Positions 12,301 through 23,773 of a stretch of 64,000 bases of DNA are shown here, piece by piece. The stretch comes from Holtermannia corniformis. Taxonomy: Eukaryota > Basidiomycota > Tremellomycetes > Holtermanniales. The first letter of the stretch is position 1; the number at the start of each line of letters is the position of its first letter. The notes below the pieces were generated by a model that was not told the DNA's origin, did no database searches, and was given only the letters and a program-made list of their open reading frames with translations. The stretch is from positions 39,889 through 103,888 of the forward strand of contig BCIJ01000026.1 of NCBI GenBank assembly GCA_001599935.1, in the 5' to 3' direction. Made by a program: the position numbers and the translations under genes.

Positions 12301-13738
12301 CTCGCCTGATCCTGCCGAGTTCCTCTCGAGCTTACCCGTGCATCAAGATGGCACCTGCAATGGCATGCAGCATTACGCGGCGCTAGGCGGCGATTCGCGC
12401 GGGGCTCGCGCCGTCAATTTGGAAAACGGCGATCGACCGGCGGATATCTACTCGGGCGTTGCGGATCTCGTCAATCAAGTTATCAAACTCGACGCAGAGA
12501 AGGGAGTGAAGCTCGCTCAGCTGATCAACCTGCCGTTGGGCCGCAAGGTGGTCAAACAAACTGTGATGACCACAGTGTATGGTTCGTTCCCAGGCCTACT
12601 CCAACAAATACTGACAGCTCGCAGGGGTCACATTCATTGGCGCAAAAGATCAGATTGCCAAACAACTCATTGCACGGGGGGACTTGGCGCATGAACACGT
12701 GTACGCTGTGTCGGGGTACATTGCCAAGACGGTGAGTGTCGCAGTAGCGCAAATGGCACTGTCTCATGGCCGCAGGTTCTTGGCTGCATTGGCGATCTCT
12801 TTGGTGGAGCCAAAGCGATTCAAGATTGGTTGACCACCGCTGCGCGACTCATTGCGCGATCGCTCCCTCCAGCACGCGCGTCAGAGGCAGCTAAGCCGAT
12901 CGTGTCGCGCAGCAAGAGTGCCAAGGTCAAGACTCGCGCGGGTCGCGAACTTATGACTTCTGTGGTTTGGACTACGCCGCTAGGTCTGCCAGTCGTGCAG
13001 CCATATCGCAAGGCAAGCAAGAAACAGGTCGGTATCCGTTATTTTCCAACGGCATGTGCTGACGAGTGATAGGTCATGACGGCGCTGCAAACCGTCTACA
13101 TCTCGGACCCCAATGCCCCATCTGAAGTCTCCCCGCAGAAGCAGGCTACAGCTTTCCCGCCCAACTTTATCCATAGTCTTGACGCCACGCACATGCTCTT
13201 CACGGCTCTAAAGTGCAAGGTCAGTTGAGTGTATGTGTCGTAGATTTGCATTAACGTGTGTCCACAGCAACACGACATCACTTTTGCCGCCGTTCACGAT
13301 TCATACTGGACGCATGCTGCCACGGTCGAGCCCATGTCCAACCTGATCCGTGATACGTTTATCACTCTGCATTCTCAAGATCTCGTTGGGGAGCTGCGTC
13401 AAGAGGTACGTTGCGCTTCCTTTCATGATTCTCAACTGACGTCCGCACTGTTCATTGATCGGTACGGCGAGCACCTCATCCCAATCAAATCGGCGCAGAG
13501 CATCGCAAGAGCCGCTGCGAAACGACGCAAGCAAGATGCGTCCAAGCGGGGTTCTGATCTCGATGAGGATGGGTCATTCGCCGCCGAAGACGTGGTCATA
13601 TCTCCCACTACCACGGTACATCCAGGGCCGACCCAGGACTCGAACTACGTTCGGCTCGCAGACGTTCTGCCTCCTTGCCCCCCGAAAGGTGCATTCGACG
13701 TCAACAAGATCCGCTCATCACAGTACTTCTTCAGCTAG
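9328..13738 (+). CDS. RPO41: Mitochondrial DNA-directed RNA polymerase, T7-like
   Basis: Transcribes mitochondrial DNA and primes its replication (family knowledge). The N-terminus ([20 protein letters not shown]) is basic and Ser-rich, fitting a mitochondrial presequence. A helical N-terminal extension is followed by the phage-type polymerase: [20 protein letters not shown], then [20 protein letters not shown] with the first catalytic Asp, then [15 protein letters not shown] spliced to [10 protein letters not shown] (O helix), then [15 protein letters not shown], and [12 protein letters not shown] with the second catalytic Asp. The C-terminus ends SSQYFFS; FS/FA ends are usual in this family. 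About ten or more exons, introns mostly 45-60 nt. A low-complexity K/R/S insert follows the fingers (around 12895-12950). Near 13405-13470 the frame is open but may contain one more intron. Convergent with ATP14, 152 bp between stops. Confidence 0.95.
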
Positions 13739-13890
13739 GCCACAGCGCCATGGCCTGTCGTCCAGAGTATTCAAACTGCATTGCAAGCCCTGCATGACCT
13801 GTTGTATGGCCGCGTGTAACACAGCATGTATAGTCGCTCAACTCGTAGACGGTGTGCATCGCGCTCCTAACAAGTCCAGATCTTGTCCGT

Positions 13891-14425
13891 CTAGTGATGA
13901 GCGTCCGCCTTGGGCAGATCCTTCTCCAGGAAGGTCAGGTACTCGTCGGCAGAGCCACCCTGCTCGTCGGCGCCAGCTGCAGGCTTGGTACTCGAAGCTG
14001 CTGCGAAAGTGGGTTCGGCGGCATCAAACTTGCTGAGTTCGGCGGCGAGGTCGGAAGGCAGAGCTGGCGCCGAGGGAGAAGCAGGGCTGGTGAAGTTCTT
14101 GACGATGCCGGCGTGAGCGTCCTTGGCCTGCACAGAGTTACTACTATTGCAATCATCCTGGTGCATCCACGACGTACTTGAGCAGGGGCCTTGTAGGCCT
14201 TCAGCTGAGACACATAGAGGTCCTGGATGAGGTCTGATGAGGTTTGGTCAGCCACAAGGCTGGCGTACAAGCAACGCTACCGACCCTTCTTGCTGACGGC
14301 CGAAGTAGAAAAGGCCCGCGCGGACAGCGTGGACTTTGCGCGAACGGCCTAAATTTAGCGTTAGCAAGTGTCTCGCAGCGCACCAGGTCTTTGCGACGCA
14401 CGGAGAAGCGGATAATGGAGGCCAT
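13891..14425 (-). CDS. ATP14: Mitochondrial F1Fo-ATP synthase subunit h
   Basis: Peripheral-stalk subunit of fungal ATP synthase (family knowledge). Four exons give a protein of just over 100 residues. MASIIRFS joins AVRAKSTLSARAFSTSAVSK, an obvious mitochondrial presequence, then KDLIQDLYVSQLKAYKAPAQ, the conserved subunit h core, then AKDAHAGIVKNFTSP. A Pro/Ala-rich acidic tail ends EYLTFLEKDLPKADAHH. The DLIQDLY(V/L)xxLK motif and the acidic C-terminus match yeast Atp14. Start at 14425. It lies convergent to RPO41, so a mitochondrial polymerase and a nuclear-encoded respiratory subunit sit side by side, probably by chance. Divergent from the RSC9-like gene, 339 bp between starts. Confidence 0.88.
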
Positions 14426-14764
14426 GCTGAGTATTGGCTTGTGTCGGTAGCTCGCCGGCACTTGCAAGACCAACTTCGGAGACAAGATAACCCCTTGGCG
14501 AGATATCGCCGCAGGTGGGGGTTCGGCGTTTTATCATTCGTGCTTTGAACGTCTCCAGCGCGAGTCAAGGGGGCAACATGAGCAAGGCAAGGGTACCAGG
14601 GTGCAGGAGACAGATACGAGTGATGATAGACTCAACATGCATTGTGACAACCCTTCCAGTGATCCGTTTGCGATGCAGCATCAAGCACGTCGTAAACAAT
14701 CACGTGAACAGCAGTGTTGCACCTGGGTGTGTCGTAGCTGCACTGCCCTTTGTACGGGGTGGCT
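14426..14764. promoter_or_regulatory. Divergent intergenic region between ATP14 and RSC9-like gene
   Basis: It lies between two start codons and must hold both promoters. I see no recognisable operator or TATA element and no supported coding frame. Confidence 0.4.
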
Positions 14765-17497
14765 ATGGCCGTTACCGAACTCGCTGTCCGGGCACTAGTA
14801 AGCAGCAACATGGTCGAGCAGACGGAGAATAGCACCGATTCGACGGTTCCAGCAGCCAAGACTGGTACGCCGAGCAAGCGAACGATGCCGACCCGTCAAC
14901 AAGTGCACAACTACCTCATCGGTGCACTGGGCCTAGTGCGCGGACTGGCCTCGGCGTTCAAGATCAACGACAGAGTCATCGATACCTACGCGTTGGTCAC
15001 CTGCGTGCTCGATTTAGGCGGGAGCCTCCAGGTAAGCGGTTTGCGGTCACTGGATGAGATGTCTGACATCTCAGATACACGAGCTTGAGCAATGGGGTCT
15101 GGTGGCCGCGCACCTAGGCTTTCCCGCCATGGTCACCCCGCGCGGGCGTGAGGCATCACCAGCAATCGGTGCCATGGTTGCTCGGCTGTGGCTGGACACG
15201 TTCCTCCTTCTCGAGCACTTTTGGAAGCAGGCGCATCTAGCGCGTTTCGAGAGCAGAGAAACCTCGAGCGCTACCAGAGTGATTCATGGGAATAGTCCTC
15301 CGCCACCGCTGCGCACGGTGCCTGAACCATCCACCAGAGAGGACGACACAGATCCAACGCAATGGCAGGATCTCCTCAGTCAACACGGACTTGACACGCC
15401 AGCCAAGATTGCACCGCTCAAAGCCGCCTATGTGAGTTCGCTCGAGCTGCGGGCCAAGTATCTCATGTGTATGCAATCAGCCTGTTCCATCCTCGTCTCA
15501 GCCCAGCCCGTCATCTCCTCTCCCCGATCAGCTTAGACCCGTGAACAATACTGAGACTTCTTTGGTACGTGACAATATTCTGATAGCCTTGCCCTGGGTC
15601 CAGTGCTGACTCTTACCGCGACAGCAACCGGCGTCAAACGATGACAGTGGGGACTCAACTCGGTCAAAGCCGGTACCCACTGTAGCCTCCTTTGCAGAGT
15701 TGGTCGTATCGGGGTTGCTCCCCTTGCCGGCCACTCCTACGCAGCTTGGACCACCACAACCTGGATTCAACGAAAGCACGACGATAGCGTATTACGCTCT
15801 GCGTTGCCATGAACTGCATGATCTGTATCGCATAGCACCTGGCGATGAGCCTCCCGCTCGCCAACTGTTGGCAGAGGAAAAGCAATTCTTGCGGGAACTT
15901 TGTAAGTCAATGGGTGTCAGAGCACGCTGATACTGTAGTGGCTATCATGAGACTGAACAATACTGTGCAAGTGCCGTCGCGTCGTCAGCTTCGAGCGTCG
16001 ATCAGCAGCGACATGACCAGTCACGGCATGGCAGCTGGCGATCATCCGTCTTCGGCTATCGCTCAACTCATGTGGGCTCCGGTTCCGCCCACTGGAGGTC
16101 AAGGATCCGAGCCCCGCGTGGATCTCAGTTGGAGCGCGGCAGTGGTCAACGCAGCGCATACTGGCGTACCGCAACCGAACCCATTGATCCGACAAGACTC
16201 GCATCTCTACTCGAAACCCGATGTCAACACCAACACAAACTGCGCTGATCTGCGCCACGATCTGGTGCAGGTCGTACTGCCCATGTCCTCGGCACGACGT
16301 TTGGCCTTGGAGTTTGCTGGGGTGATGCGTGCGCAAATGTCTGCTTCCGTTATATGCCGCTAACACGGATAGACGCGAGCGACTTCGTGAACAACAAGCG
16401 CCGAGCCACTGTAGATCAGCATCGCAAGCGTGGGGCTGTGAAGGTCGCGCGGCCTCGGATGCCAGAGGCACCTCCAGAGCGCTTCGTGATGCGCGGGCCT
16501 GCAACCTCCCTGCGTGCCATCCTATCCGAGACGTCACTGCTGCGACGCTGCTGCCTGTATGAATGTCGCTGGGCCATCGACAGTGGCCAGGTGTGCGATG
16601 CCGATCTGGCCAGCGAGTGGCACCTACGGGAGCACTTTGCAAGGAATCGACACGCGGCTGTCGGCAAGATTGTCCTCGCGACTGAGGTGAGTGCTGCCGT
16701 AGGGTCGGGCACGCTGCTCATCTCAGTAGACACTATACAGGTCAGGAAGGCGTCTTCCCAATCGGATCGTACTGATGCGTCTCGCAGTTGCCAATGGCAA
16801 GACTGCGGACAGCCGACTTTTTGGAGTGAAGCTTCGTTAATGCAGCACGTCGAAGCTCGACATATTGGTCGGACGCTTGCATGCCCGTACAAAGGTGTGT
16901 TCCGTTCCTCCTATTGACAGTGGCTGACTATCGCCAGGCTGCGAGGGACGCATGCACAACGTTTCGCATCTATCCAGGGTGCGTCGAATCGACAGGGAGT
17001 TCCCCTGGCAGCTGAGACCACCGCAGCACGTGATGAAACAGCACGACGGACCAGATGATGTGTTGCGACTCATGGCAGACACGAGTGAGCGCATTGCTCC
17101 GCCAGCGCCGAAGGCTGCCCTGCCGTTGTTTGCAAGTGCCGATCAACTCACCACACCCGCGGTCCGTGGCCGCAGCTCGGCGACACGCTTGCGTGCCGAT
17201 GCTACCAGGTCAAAGGTGTTGAAGGGCTGCTGTGCCAGCGATGCGCGACAGTTGCACGCCGATCACGCGCCCCACATCCTCGAATGGGTGGGCACTGGCA
17301 ACATCACACCGAGTGAAGGCGCTTCGGGACGCGACCAAGTCGAGCCAAAGGCGGCAGCATTCCGGGCAATCACTAGCGTACAAGACGCTGCAGTCGACCA
17401 CAAGCCTACTACTCAAGTCTTGGGCAAGCGGCGAAGGCTAGAGGTTTTCGTAGAGCTTCCCAGCAAGCGGCAAGCGGCCGTTGAGCCGCGAGCGTGA
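14765..17497 (+). CDS. RSC9: RSC9/ARID2-like chromatin remodelling subunit with C2H2 fingers
   Basis: Probable DNA-binding subunit of an RSC/SWI-SNF-type remodeller (inference from architecture). Residues about 40-130 look like an ARID domain: IDTYALVTCVLDLGGSLQ spliced to IHELEQWGLVAAHLGFP, where ARIDs have (V/I)DLYxLYxxVxxxGG...W..VA..LG. A disordered middle region follows. The C-terminal part has Cys/His fingers: CLYECRWAID ending in HLREHFARNRH; CQWQDCGQPTF ending in LMQHVEARH; and CPYKGCEGRMHNVSHLSR joined to HVMKQH only if the 48-nt intron 16979-17026 is removed. The tail contains GKRRRLEVF, a possible nuclear localisation signal. About ten exons. The donor GTGCGC near 16329 keeps the frame into the first finger. 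Met 14810 is an alternative start. Yeast Rsc9 assignment is by domain order only. Confidence 0.7.
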
Positions 17498-17644
17498 TGC
17501 AAGCGTGTGCCGAGTTGTAACCGATGGCCGATGGCCGAAGCCGGATTGGCGATCGAGCTATAATGGCCGCCAGACCACTGTCCCTCCTGAACCGTCTCCT
17601 CTTGCATGTCTCTGAAAGCCACACGGTGTGCACCCTCATCCGTA

Positions 17645-19238
17645 ATGTCGCGCATCACAGTCACCCCACAGATTGGCCAATACGTCCCGGCTCTCAAAGA
17701 GCACTGGGCTAATGCCTCTGGCACCTCGTTTCAGAACCCATGGCCATCGTTCCGCCAAAAGGTCTGTTGCTCGCTTCGCAAATGACGGGCCCAGCTAAGA
17801 GTATTCCAGGGCGCGCTCGAAATTGCAAAGGTGATCGCGCCGCGCGATGTTGGAGGGTAAGCTGACATCCTTTGAGATGGTGTGGGAGGTGCAGTTCCAC
17901 AAGAAGGTCGAGGACGTCGACTTCAACGTCGTGATACCGCAAGTCAAGCCGACCTTTGGGGCTGGCGCAGCTTCGACACAAATCAAAGCGACCTGGCTGG
18001 GTCATGCGTGCTATCTGGTCGAAATGCCGAGCGCGAGCGGAGGCAAGGGCGTCACAGTCTTGTTTGACCCCGTGTTTTCGCAACGATGCTCGCCGTTCTC
18101 TTTCATGGGACCGGCACGTTACACACGTACGTGGCCGCGCTGATTGCTACGCGTAGCTGATGTGTCCAGAACCTCCGTGCAAGGTCGAGGACCTTCCTGA
18201 GATCGATGTAGTGGTACGTGCATAGCCTCATGACGCTCCACGCTGCTGACTCGAGTTCAGGTCATCAGCCACAACCACTATGATCATACAGACTTGCCGA
18301 CACTGTCGAATCTGTACAAGCACCAGCGTAACACGCCCCCTCACTTGTTCTTGCCGCTCAACACATCTCGTTCGTTGTCCGGCCTAGGTATCCCCGCCAC
18401 TGGTATCTCCGAGCTTGACTGGTGGGAAGGTGCGCGGCGTACATTTGTGGATGGCAAAGCTGACAGGGATAAGCACGCGACGTGACGGTGGCGAACAAAG
18501 GACGCGTCCGAGTGACCTGCAGTAGGTCTTTGCTGGCTTGTGCGGCGAAGCTGACTTGTGCGAGCTCCGTGCCAACACTTTACTGGTCGAGGCTTGACCG
18601 ACAGGAACGCTTCTCTATGGGCATCATGGGCAGTGGAAGGTATCGATGAAGGACGACGCGGGGCAAAGGTAAGTTGTCCGATGACGTTCAGAGTCAAACT
18701 CATCATCCTCAGGTCTGGTTCGGTGGTGATACAGGTGATCGCACACCAGATATGTCAAGCTGCACGTCTAAGTCTGCTCAGGATACTGCACCGTCGATGA
18801 CAACGACAGTCACAGCATTGAGCCTGATCTGCCAGTGTGTCCCGCATTCAAAGAAATCGGCAAGCGCTTTGGCGGGTTCGATCTCGGTCTTATCCCCATC
18901 GGGGCGTACGCTCCACGCAGCTTCATGTCCCCCATCCACAATGCGCCGATTGATTCCGTACGGATGTTCCAGGATATCGTGAGCAATGAAGGGATTGGAG
19001 AGGACGTGTTCTGATGTAGCAGGGTTGCAAGAGGGCTCTGGGTGTCCACTGGGGGTAAGGCAACCGGAGTGCACAAGAGTTGCTGATAGTCGGCAGCGCA
19101 TGGCGTCTTACCTCGGAGCCGGTCGATGAGCCGCCCAAGCGCCTGGCTACAGCCCGGCAGGAAGTCGGCTTGGCTGACAGCGCGTTCGAGACGTGTGCAA
19201 TCGGCGAGACACGCTTGTACGATATCGAGGACCAGTGA
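17645..19238 (+). CDS. FMP30: NAPE-PLD/Fmp30-like metallo-beta-lactamase-fold phospholipase
   Basis: Expected to hydrolyse N-acylphosphatidylethanolamine; yeast Fmp30 is a mitochondrial inner-membrane protein (family knowledge). The start (MSRITVTPQIGQYVPAL) runs into EHWANASGTSFQNPWPSF. Then come IKATWLGHACYLVEMP, VLFDPVFSQRCSPF, the zinc ligand block VVISHNHYDHTDLP (HxHxDH), TPCQHFTGRGLTDRNASLWASW, VWFGGDTGY, LGLIPIGAYAPRSFM and PIHNAPIDSVRMFQDI. The last exons read ALGVHWGAWRLTSEPVDEPPKRL. About nine exons, each junction supported by family continuity; the intron near 18998-19046 removes a false stop. All metal-binding motifs appear intact. Tail-to-tail with the Ish1-domain gene, 118 bp apart. 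Confidence 0.9.
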
Positions 19239-19356
19239 TGATCGATGTAGCGTTTGCATCTCTTTCACTGGCTACTGCTTCAAAACCTTCACGCTCGTAA
19301 TAAAAGTGAACATAACGGGGTGGGGTAGATGGTGAAGTGAACGGGGGCATAGTACT

Positions 19357-21896
19357 CTACAACTCCTTCTTGGCTTTGTCGCTCGCCTTGGCGCGAACCG
19401 ACTCGAGGCTGGCCGACTTTGAGGCGGCGAGGTAGCTGACAGACGACAGGCTCTTGCTAGCCTCGACACTGGCCGACGACAGCGACTTGGAAGCCGAAAC
19501 AGCCGAGGCCGAGATGGACGAGAGGAGCGAGTGGGCCGACTTGGAGGCGACCGACGAGGCCGAGACAGCCGACTTGGAGGCCGAAGCAAAGTTGTGTGCA
19601 GCCACCGATGAGGCGGAGCTGGCGACAGACGAAGCCGACGACGAAGCGGCGCTAGCGGCGTCTGTTGTTGAGCGGTGGTCAGTGTCGTCTCTGGTCAAAG
19701 AGTCGCACGCACGGGTAGCAGACTTGCTGGCAACGGAAGCAGAGCTGCTCAGCGATGGAATGTTGCTCTTCGATGCGGCGGAAGCGTAGGACGAAGCGAC
19801 CGAGGAAAGGCTGGACGAGATCGATGAAGCCGCTGATAGGGCGGACGCCGAGGCGCTCGATGCCGAGGCGCTATTGATAACGTCAGCAAAGCCAACGTCA
19901 ACGAAAAGTCTACTGACCTGCCACTGGCAGAGAGGGCGGACGCGGCAGAGGTAGCCGAAGCACCAGCAGCCGAGGCAACGGACGAGGCAGAGCTTACGGC
20001 CCAGTTTGAAGCCGACGAGACGGAGGCGTAGGCCCGGTCGAGCTTCTCCTCGGCGGTGAGCTTGGCGCCAGTCAGGAGCTGTATGACGGATTAGCCACCG
20101 TTACACCGAAGAAGAGCACAAACATACCTCGAGAACACCGGCAAGTTTCTCCTCGGCGTACTCGACACCGCCGCTGACGTGCTCACGGATCGACGCAAGA
20201 AGCGACTCGACCTTGTTCTGGCTTTGGACGTAGTGGACTGGGTGCAGTCAGTACACGCTGACTGTAGCACACAATAAACTCACTGCGAACCTCGTGCAGA
20301 AGCGAGGGACGGGTGGTGAACTTGGTGTCGTCGATGCCGTAGCTGCGGAGCTGAGCACGGAGACGTGCATCGGGCCAGGCGAGGTAAGGAGTGGCAGTCG
20401 CCTCCTTGTACCTGCCAGGGGTTAGCAGTTAACCAAGCAACCACAACATCGACTTGCTTGCCAGACGCCAAGTTGACGAGCTACGCAGATCCCGTCAATA
20501 CCACAACTGGATCATGCACACCGTACTGACCTCTTCGCGCTTGGCCTCAAAGTCCGACTTGACGTAGCCGTGCGAGACGAGCCAGTCACGGATCTCCGAG
20601 TCGTACCAGCCAGACCAGACGGTCGACTTTGCGCGGGTGTAGTGCTCTGAGAGCAGCTTCTCGTACTTGTCCTTCTTGAGCTGAGCCGCGTCGGTGTTGC
20701 TGCCAAAGTCAGCTCGAGTCATGCCGTCACCGAACGGTCACCCACATGACACCCTCAGAGATTAGCCAGTCGCGAGCCTCGGACTCTGACCACTGGGTGT
20801 AAACCGTGTCCTTTGCGTCAAAGTAGTTTGACTTCATCGACTCGATCAACTTGTCGCGAGCGGTTGGCTCGGGGTGAACGACGCCGTGGTCGACAAGCCA
20901 GTTGTGGATGACCGAGGTGCTCCATGACTCGTAGATGGGGTCAACAGAGTTGTGGTACGCTTGCCTGACATTGGCGAGCAGGGCGTGGCGGCCGGTTGGT
21001 GCAGGCGTGGGCACGACGCCGTGCTGTTCAAGCCAAGTGCTGAGTCTGGTCAGCTACGCAGCTGTATCAAGACGATTGCACGCACCGGAGCTGGTTGTCA
21101 TCCCAAGTGGAGAAGACGTAGTCCTTTGTGTCGTCCAAGACGGCCTGAGCCTTTGCACTGGCATAAGCAGCGTTGGCCGAGGCGACGCTGGCGGCACCGT
21201 ATGCAGCGGATGAGACGGACGAAGCGGCGCCATAAGCAGCGGAAGAAGCCGAAGAGGCAGCCTGGTCAGTAGGCTTGCCATAGATGGCAGTCGAGGCCGA
21301 GGACGCTCTGCGGGGTGACGTCAGCGTTGTGTCCGGGTAGTAAAGAAATCCGGCCGAGCTCACTTTTGCTTTGCCAAGACGATGAGCTGCTCGCGGGTCG
21401 ACGAGGGCGAGACGACACCCTGCTCCAGAAGGTATTCTCTCAACTGACTGTCGGACCATCTAGCGCAAAGGGATCAGTGGACAAGGTGTGGTGTTGCTGT
21501 TACTCACGAATCAGCCGCCTTGCCCGAGTAGACCTCGTAGTGAGCTTGAGCGGATCCGACTGCACCTGCGCCCCACTGCAAACCACCGTCAGTATGTCTC
21601 GAAGCAGAGCGGAGGCAAAACGGACGGTAGCGGCGGCATCGAGGTTGTTCTTGACCAGCTCGCGGATCTGCGGGAGGGTGTAGCCCTCTGGGACCTTGAC
21701 CCCGTTGTCATCGAGGTACTTTTGGGCTTGCTCGGCCGACCAGGCTTCGGCTGTGGAAGGAAGCAATGTCAGTGAGAGCTGCGGAAGCGTGAGACGGGCG
21801 ACGATCCAACGTACGCTCCGAGTTGCCGAACCACTTTGCGTTGGCTGCGCCTGCGACGAGCAGTGTTGATACTAGGGTGCGTGAAGAGACCCTCAT
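19357..21896 (-). CDS. Secreted or nuclear-envelope Ish1-domain stress protein with Ser/Ala repeats
   Basis: The start at 21896 encodes a signal peptide (MRVSSRTLVSTLLVAGAANA). About six Ish1/Msc1 motifs follow, each roughly W(S/D)xxxLRxWLxxHGV: WSAEQAQKYLDDNGVKVP, WSDSQLREYLLEQGVVSP, a third starting WDDNQLR and continuing TWLEQHGVVP across an intron, WSTSVIHNWLVDHGVVHP, WSESEARDWLISEGV and WYDSEIRDWLVSHGYVKS. A diverged copy reads WPDARLRAQLRSYGI. Ser/Ala-rich stretches separate and follow them, including SSASSAAYGAASSVSSAAYG and a long C-terminal run of SAS-type repeats ending KASDKAKKEL. S. pombe Ish1 is a stress-induced nuclear-envelope protein and yeast Msc1 is ER/mitochondrial (family knowledge). 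The terminal KKEL resembles an HDEL/KDEL-like retrieval signal but is not a perfect match. About ten exons. Confidence 0.85.
19400..20040 (-). repeat. Low-complexity Ser/Ala codon repeat in the Ish1-domain gene
   Basis: On the minus strand the DNA is built from imperfect repeats of GCCTCG, TCGGCC and AAGTCG-like units encoding SAS, SVAS and SASK repeats. On the plus strand the same bases read as a long Glu/Ala/Asp-rich frame, which is only a shadow of the repeat. Such tracts are prone to slippage and length polymorphism. Confidence 0.7.
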
Positions 21897-22741
21897 TGTG
21901 GTTGACGAGTGTTGGTCGAGTGGGAAGAGAGGCAGAGGGCGAGGAAGAGGCGGCGGGAGATGATGGTGTGACGAAACGCGGGGGCGCGTCATACGGGTGG
22001 ATTACGTAATATATCCACGTACGTCACAGGCACAGCGGCTTCCAGCGCATCACTCCCAGGCTGACACGCGCTTGCTGGCGTATGTAGGCCATCTATTTGC
22101 ACAACAAACTGCATCAAGTCGCTTCAGAGGCCTCGTACTATATCGCGTACTGTTCAAGCGCCCGCGAATCTTTGATGGGTCTTAAACGACGCATGTTACC
22201 TCACAGATCTGAGGCGATAGCACTTCCCAGTACATACTTCTGTGCACTCTCTGTGTATATCGTACTGCCCAAGTGCAAGAACAACGCCAGCAATGATGAA
22301 CAACTTTGAACAAGCTCGCATCACCTGTCCGAATTGGTTATCGCCCGGCACGGCTGTAATACCGCAGTGTTGTAGTTGGGGATCAGGGCGCGCACGCATA
22401 TCAGTACTGAGCCAGGATACGTGACTGCTCAGGTCAGAGTACTGCAGGGTGACTCAGGCTCGCTCGAATCTCGATCGACAGCTTTGCGTGTCCTGACGAG
22501 CGCCCAAGAGTACATGCAGGTGGTGCACTGTGAGACCGGCCTCTTTTAGAGACCCAACGTGGCAGCCTCGCAATGACCGACAGCGATCCACAGCACCAGC
22601 CGGTGGGTGTTGAACTCTATGCATTGCAGGCCATTGGGTCGTGCTAAGATGCTACAAAAGATGCGATGACCAGACAAACAAACGGTTGACGTTTTCATGC
22701 AAACACGGACCGGGGGTAGATGAGACACACCGACAAGAGCG
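21897..22741. other. 845-bp intergenic region
   Basis: It lies between the start of the Ish1-domain gene and the stop of the PRELI gene, both on the minus strand. It should hold the Ish1 gene promoter and the PRELI 3' UTR. Short frames are present on both strands but none has domain features. I could not fold a convincing tRNA from it by eye. Confidence 0.4.
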
Positions 22742-23499
22742 CTACGAGTTGCCGACGAGAACCCACTCAAAGCCAAGCTTGCCGCGCTCAGCATTCATGC
22801 CAAAGCGCTCGACCGAGCTCTTTTCGAGCTTGTCTGCGACGAGCCGGGATGAAAAGGACGAAGCGATGTGCGCGCGCTGGGAGAAGAGGGTTGCGGGTGC
22901 GTCGGGCGACTCTGGCGCTGTGGCGGGGGTGAGAGGTGTCGCGATCCGAGAGAGGATTGGCGACGGTTTGGGCTTGCCGCGGCGAGTAAGCTCGGGTGGT
23001 GGTGGCGTGGTGAAGGGAGTATAGGTGATGAGCTCAAGGCATTGGCTGGGGTCGTAAGTGGGATGCGTGAAGCTCGCGAATATGACATACATGTACTGTG
23101 AGAGGCTCAGATTGACGCTCATCATGGTCGTCGTATGCTTGATGGGGTCCACGAACACGACCTCTCGCACAAACGCGTCCTCTGTCACGCCCAGCAACTG
23201 CGAGGCTCGTTAGCGCACAAGACGCCTCAACAACCGCCAGACGCACCCTCATGACCCATTTCGGAACGCCCTGCTTGACACCAATCACGCGCTCTGTCCT
23301 CATCACACCCGTCCTGGGGTCAACCTCGCGCGAAAGCGTGTCTACCGTGGTGACATGGGCTGCGTATGGATTCGGGTATTTGCGCCAGAGGGAGGAAATG
23401 ACACGGTGATAGGGGTGGCTACGATGGGTCAGGTGCATTCAAAGCGACTGAAAAGACGACAGACTCGTAAGGGAACGCAGTCTCAAAGATTTTGACCAT
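22742..23499 (-). CDS. PRELI/MSF1-domain mitochondrial lipid-transfer protein (Ups family)
   Basis: Ups-type proteins shuttle phosphatidic acid or phosphatidylserine across the mitochondrial intermembrane space together with Mdm35 (family knowledge). Exon 1 (MVKIFETAFPYE) splices directly to HPYHRVISSLWRKYPNPYA, forming the diagnostic N-terminal block. It continues VTTVDTLSREVDPRTGVM, RTERVIGVKQGVPKWVMR, then a second intron, LLGVTEDAFVREVVFVDP and NLSLSQYMYVIFASFTHPTY. The C-terminal third has a Pro/Thr insert (TPFTTPPPPELTRRGKPKP) and ends VERFGMNAERGKLGFEWVLV. Three exons, about 220 residues. I cannot tell Ups1, Ups2 or Ups3 apart from reading alone. Start codons of this gene and the exonuclease-like gene are 274 bp apart, divergent. 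Confidence 0.9.
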
Positions 23500-23773
23500 G
23501 CTAGCGAGTCATGCAGGCTAGCTCGGCGGCCGACGTCGGCGCCAGCGACGTCGTTCTGACTGACGATGGAGTGTATGTGACCTGCTGTCAAGCTGCTAGT
23601 CGAGAGAGGCTGAGTGGATTGGTCGACCAGGTTACGCTCTGCGGCAGATTGGCAGTCTTGGCTGTGCCGACATGCTGCGAGTTGATTGCGACAGTCTGAA
23701 CGTGTCTTTCAAAGTGAGGGGCGTTGTTACACTTTGCCACGCGCATTCCACGTGGTAGCACGTTGGGATTGGA

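Noticed and set aside
19454..19789. Glu/Ala/Asp-rich plus-strand frame
   Set aside because: It is the complement of the Ser/Ala repeat in the minus-strand Ish1-domain gene.
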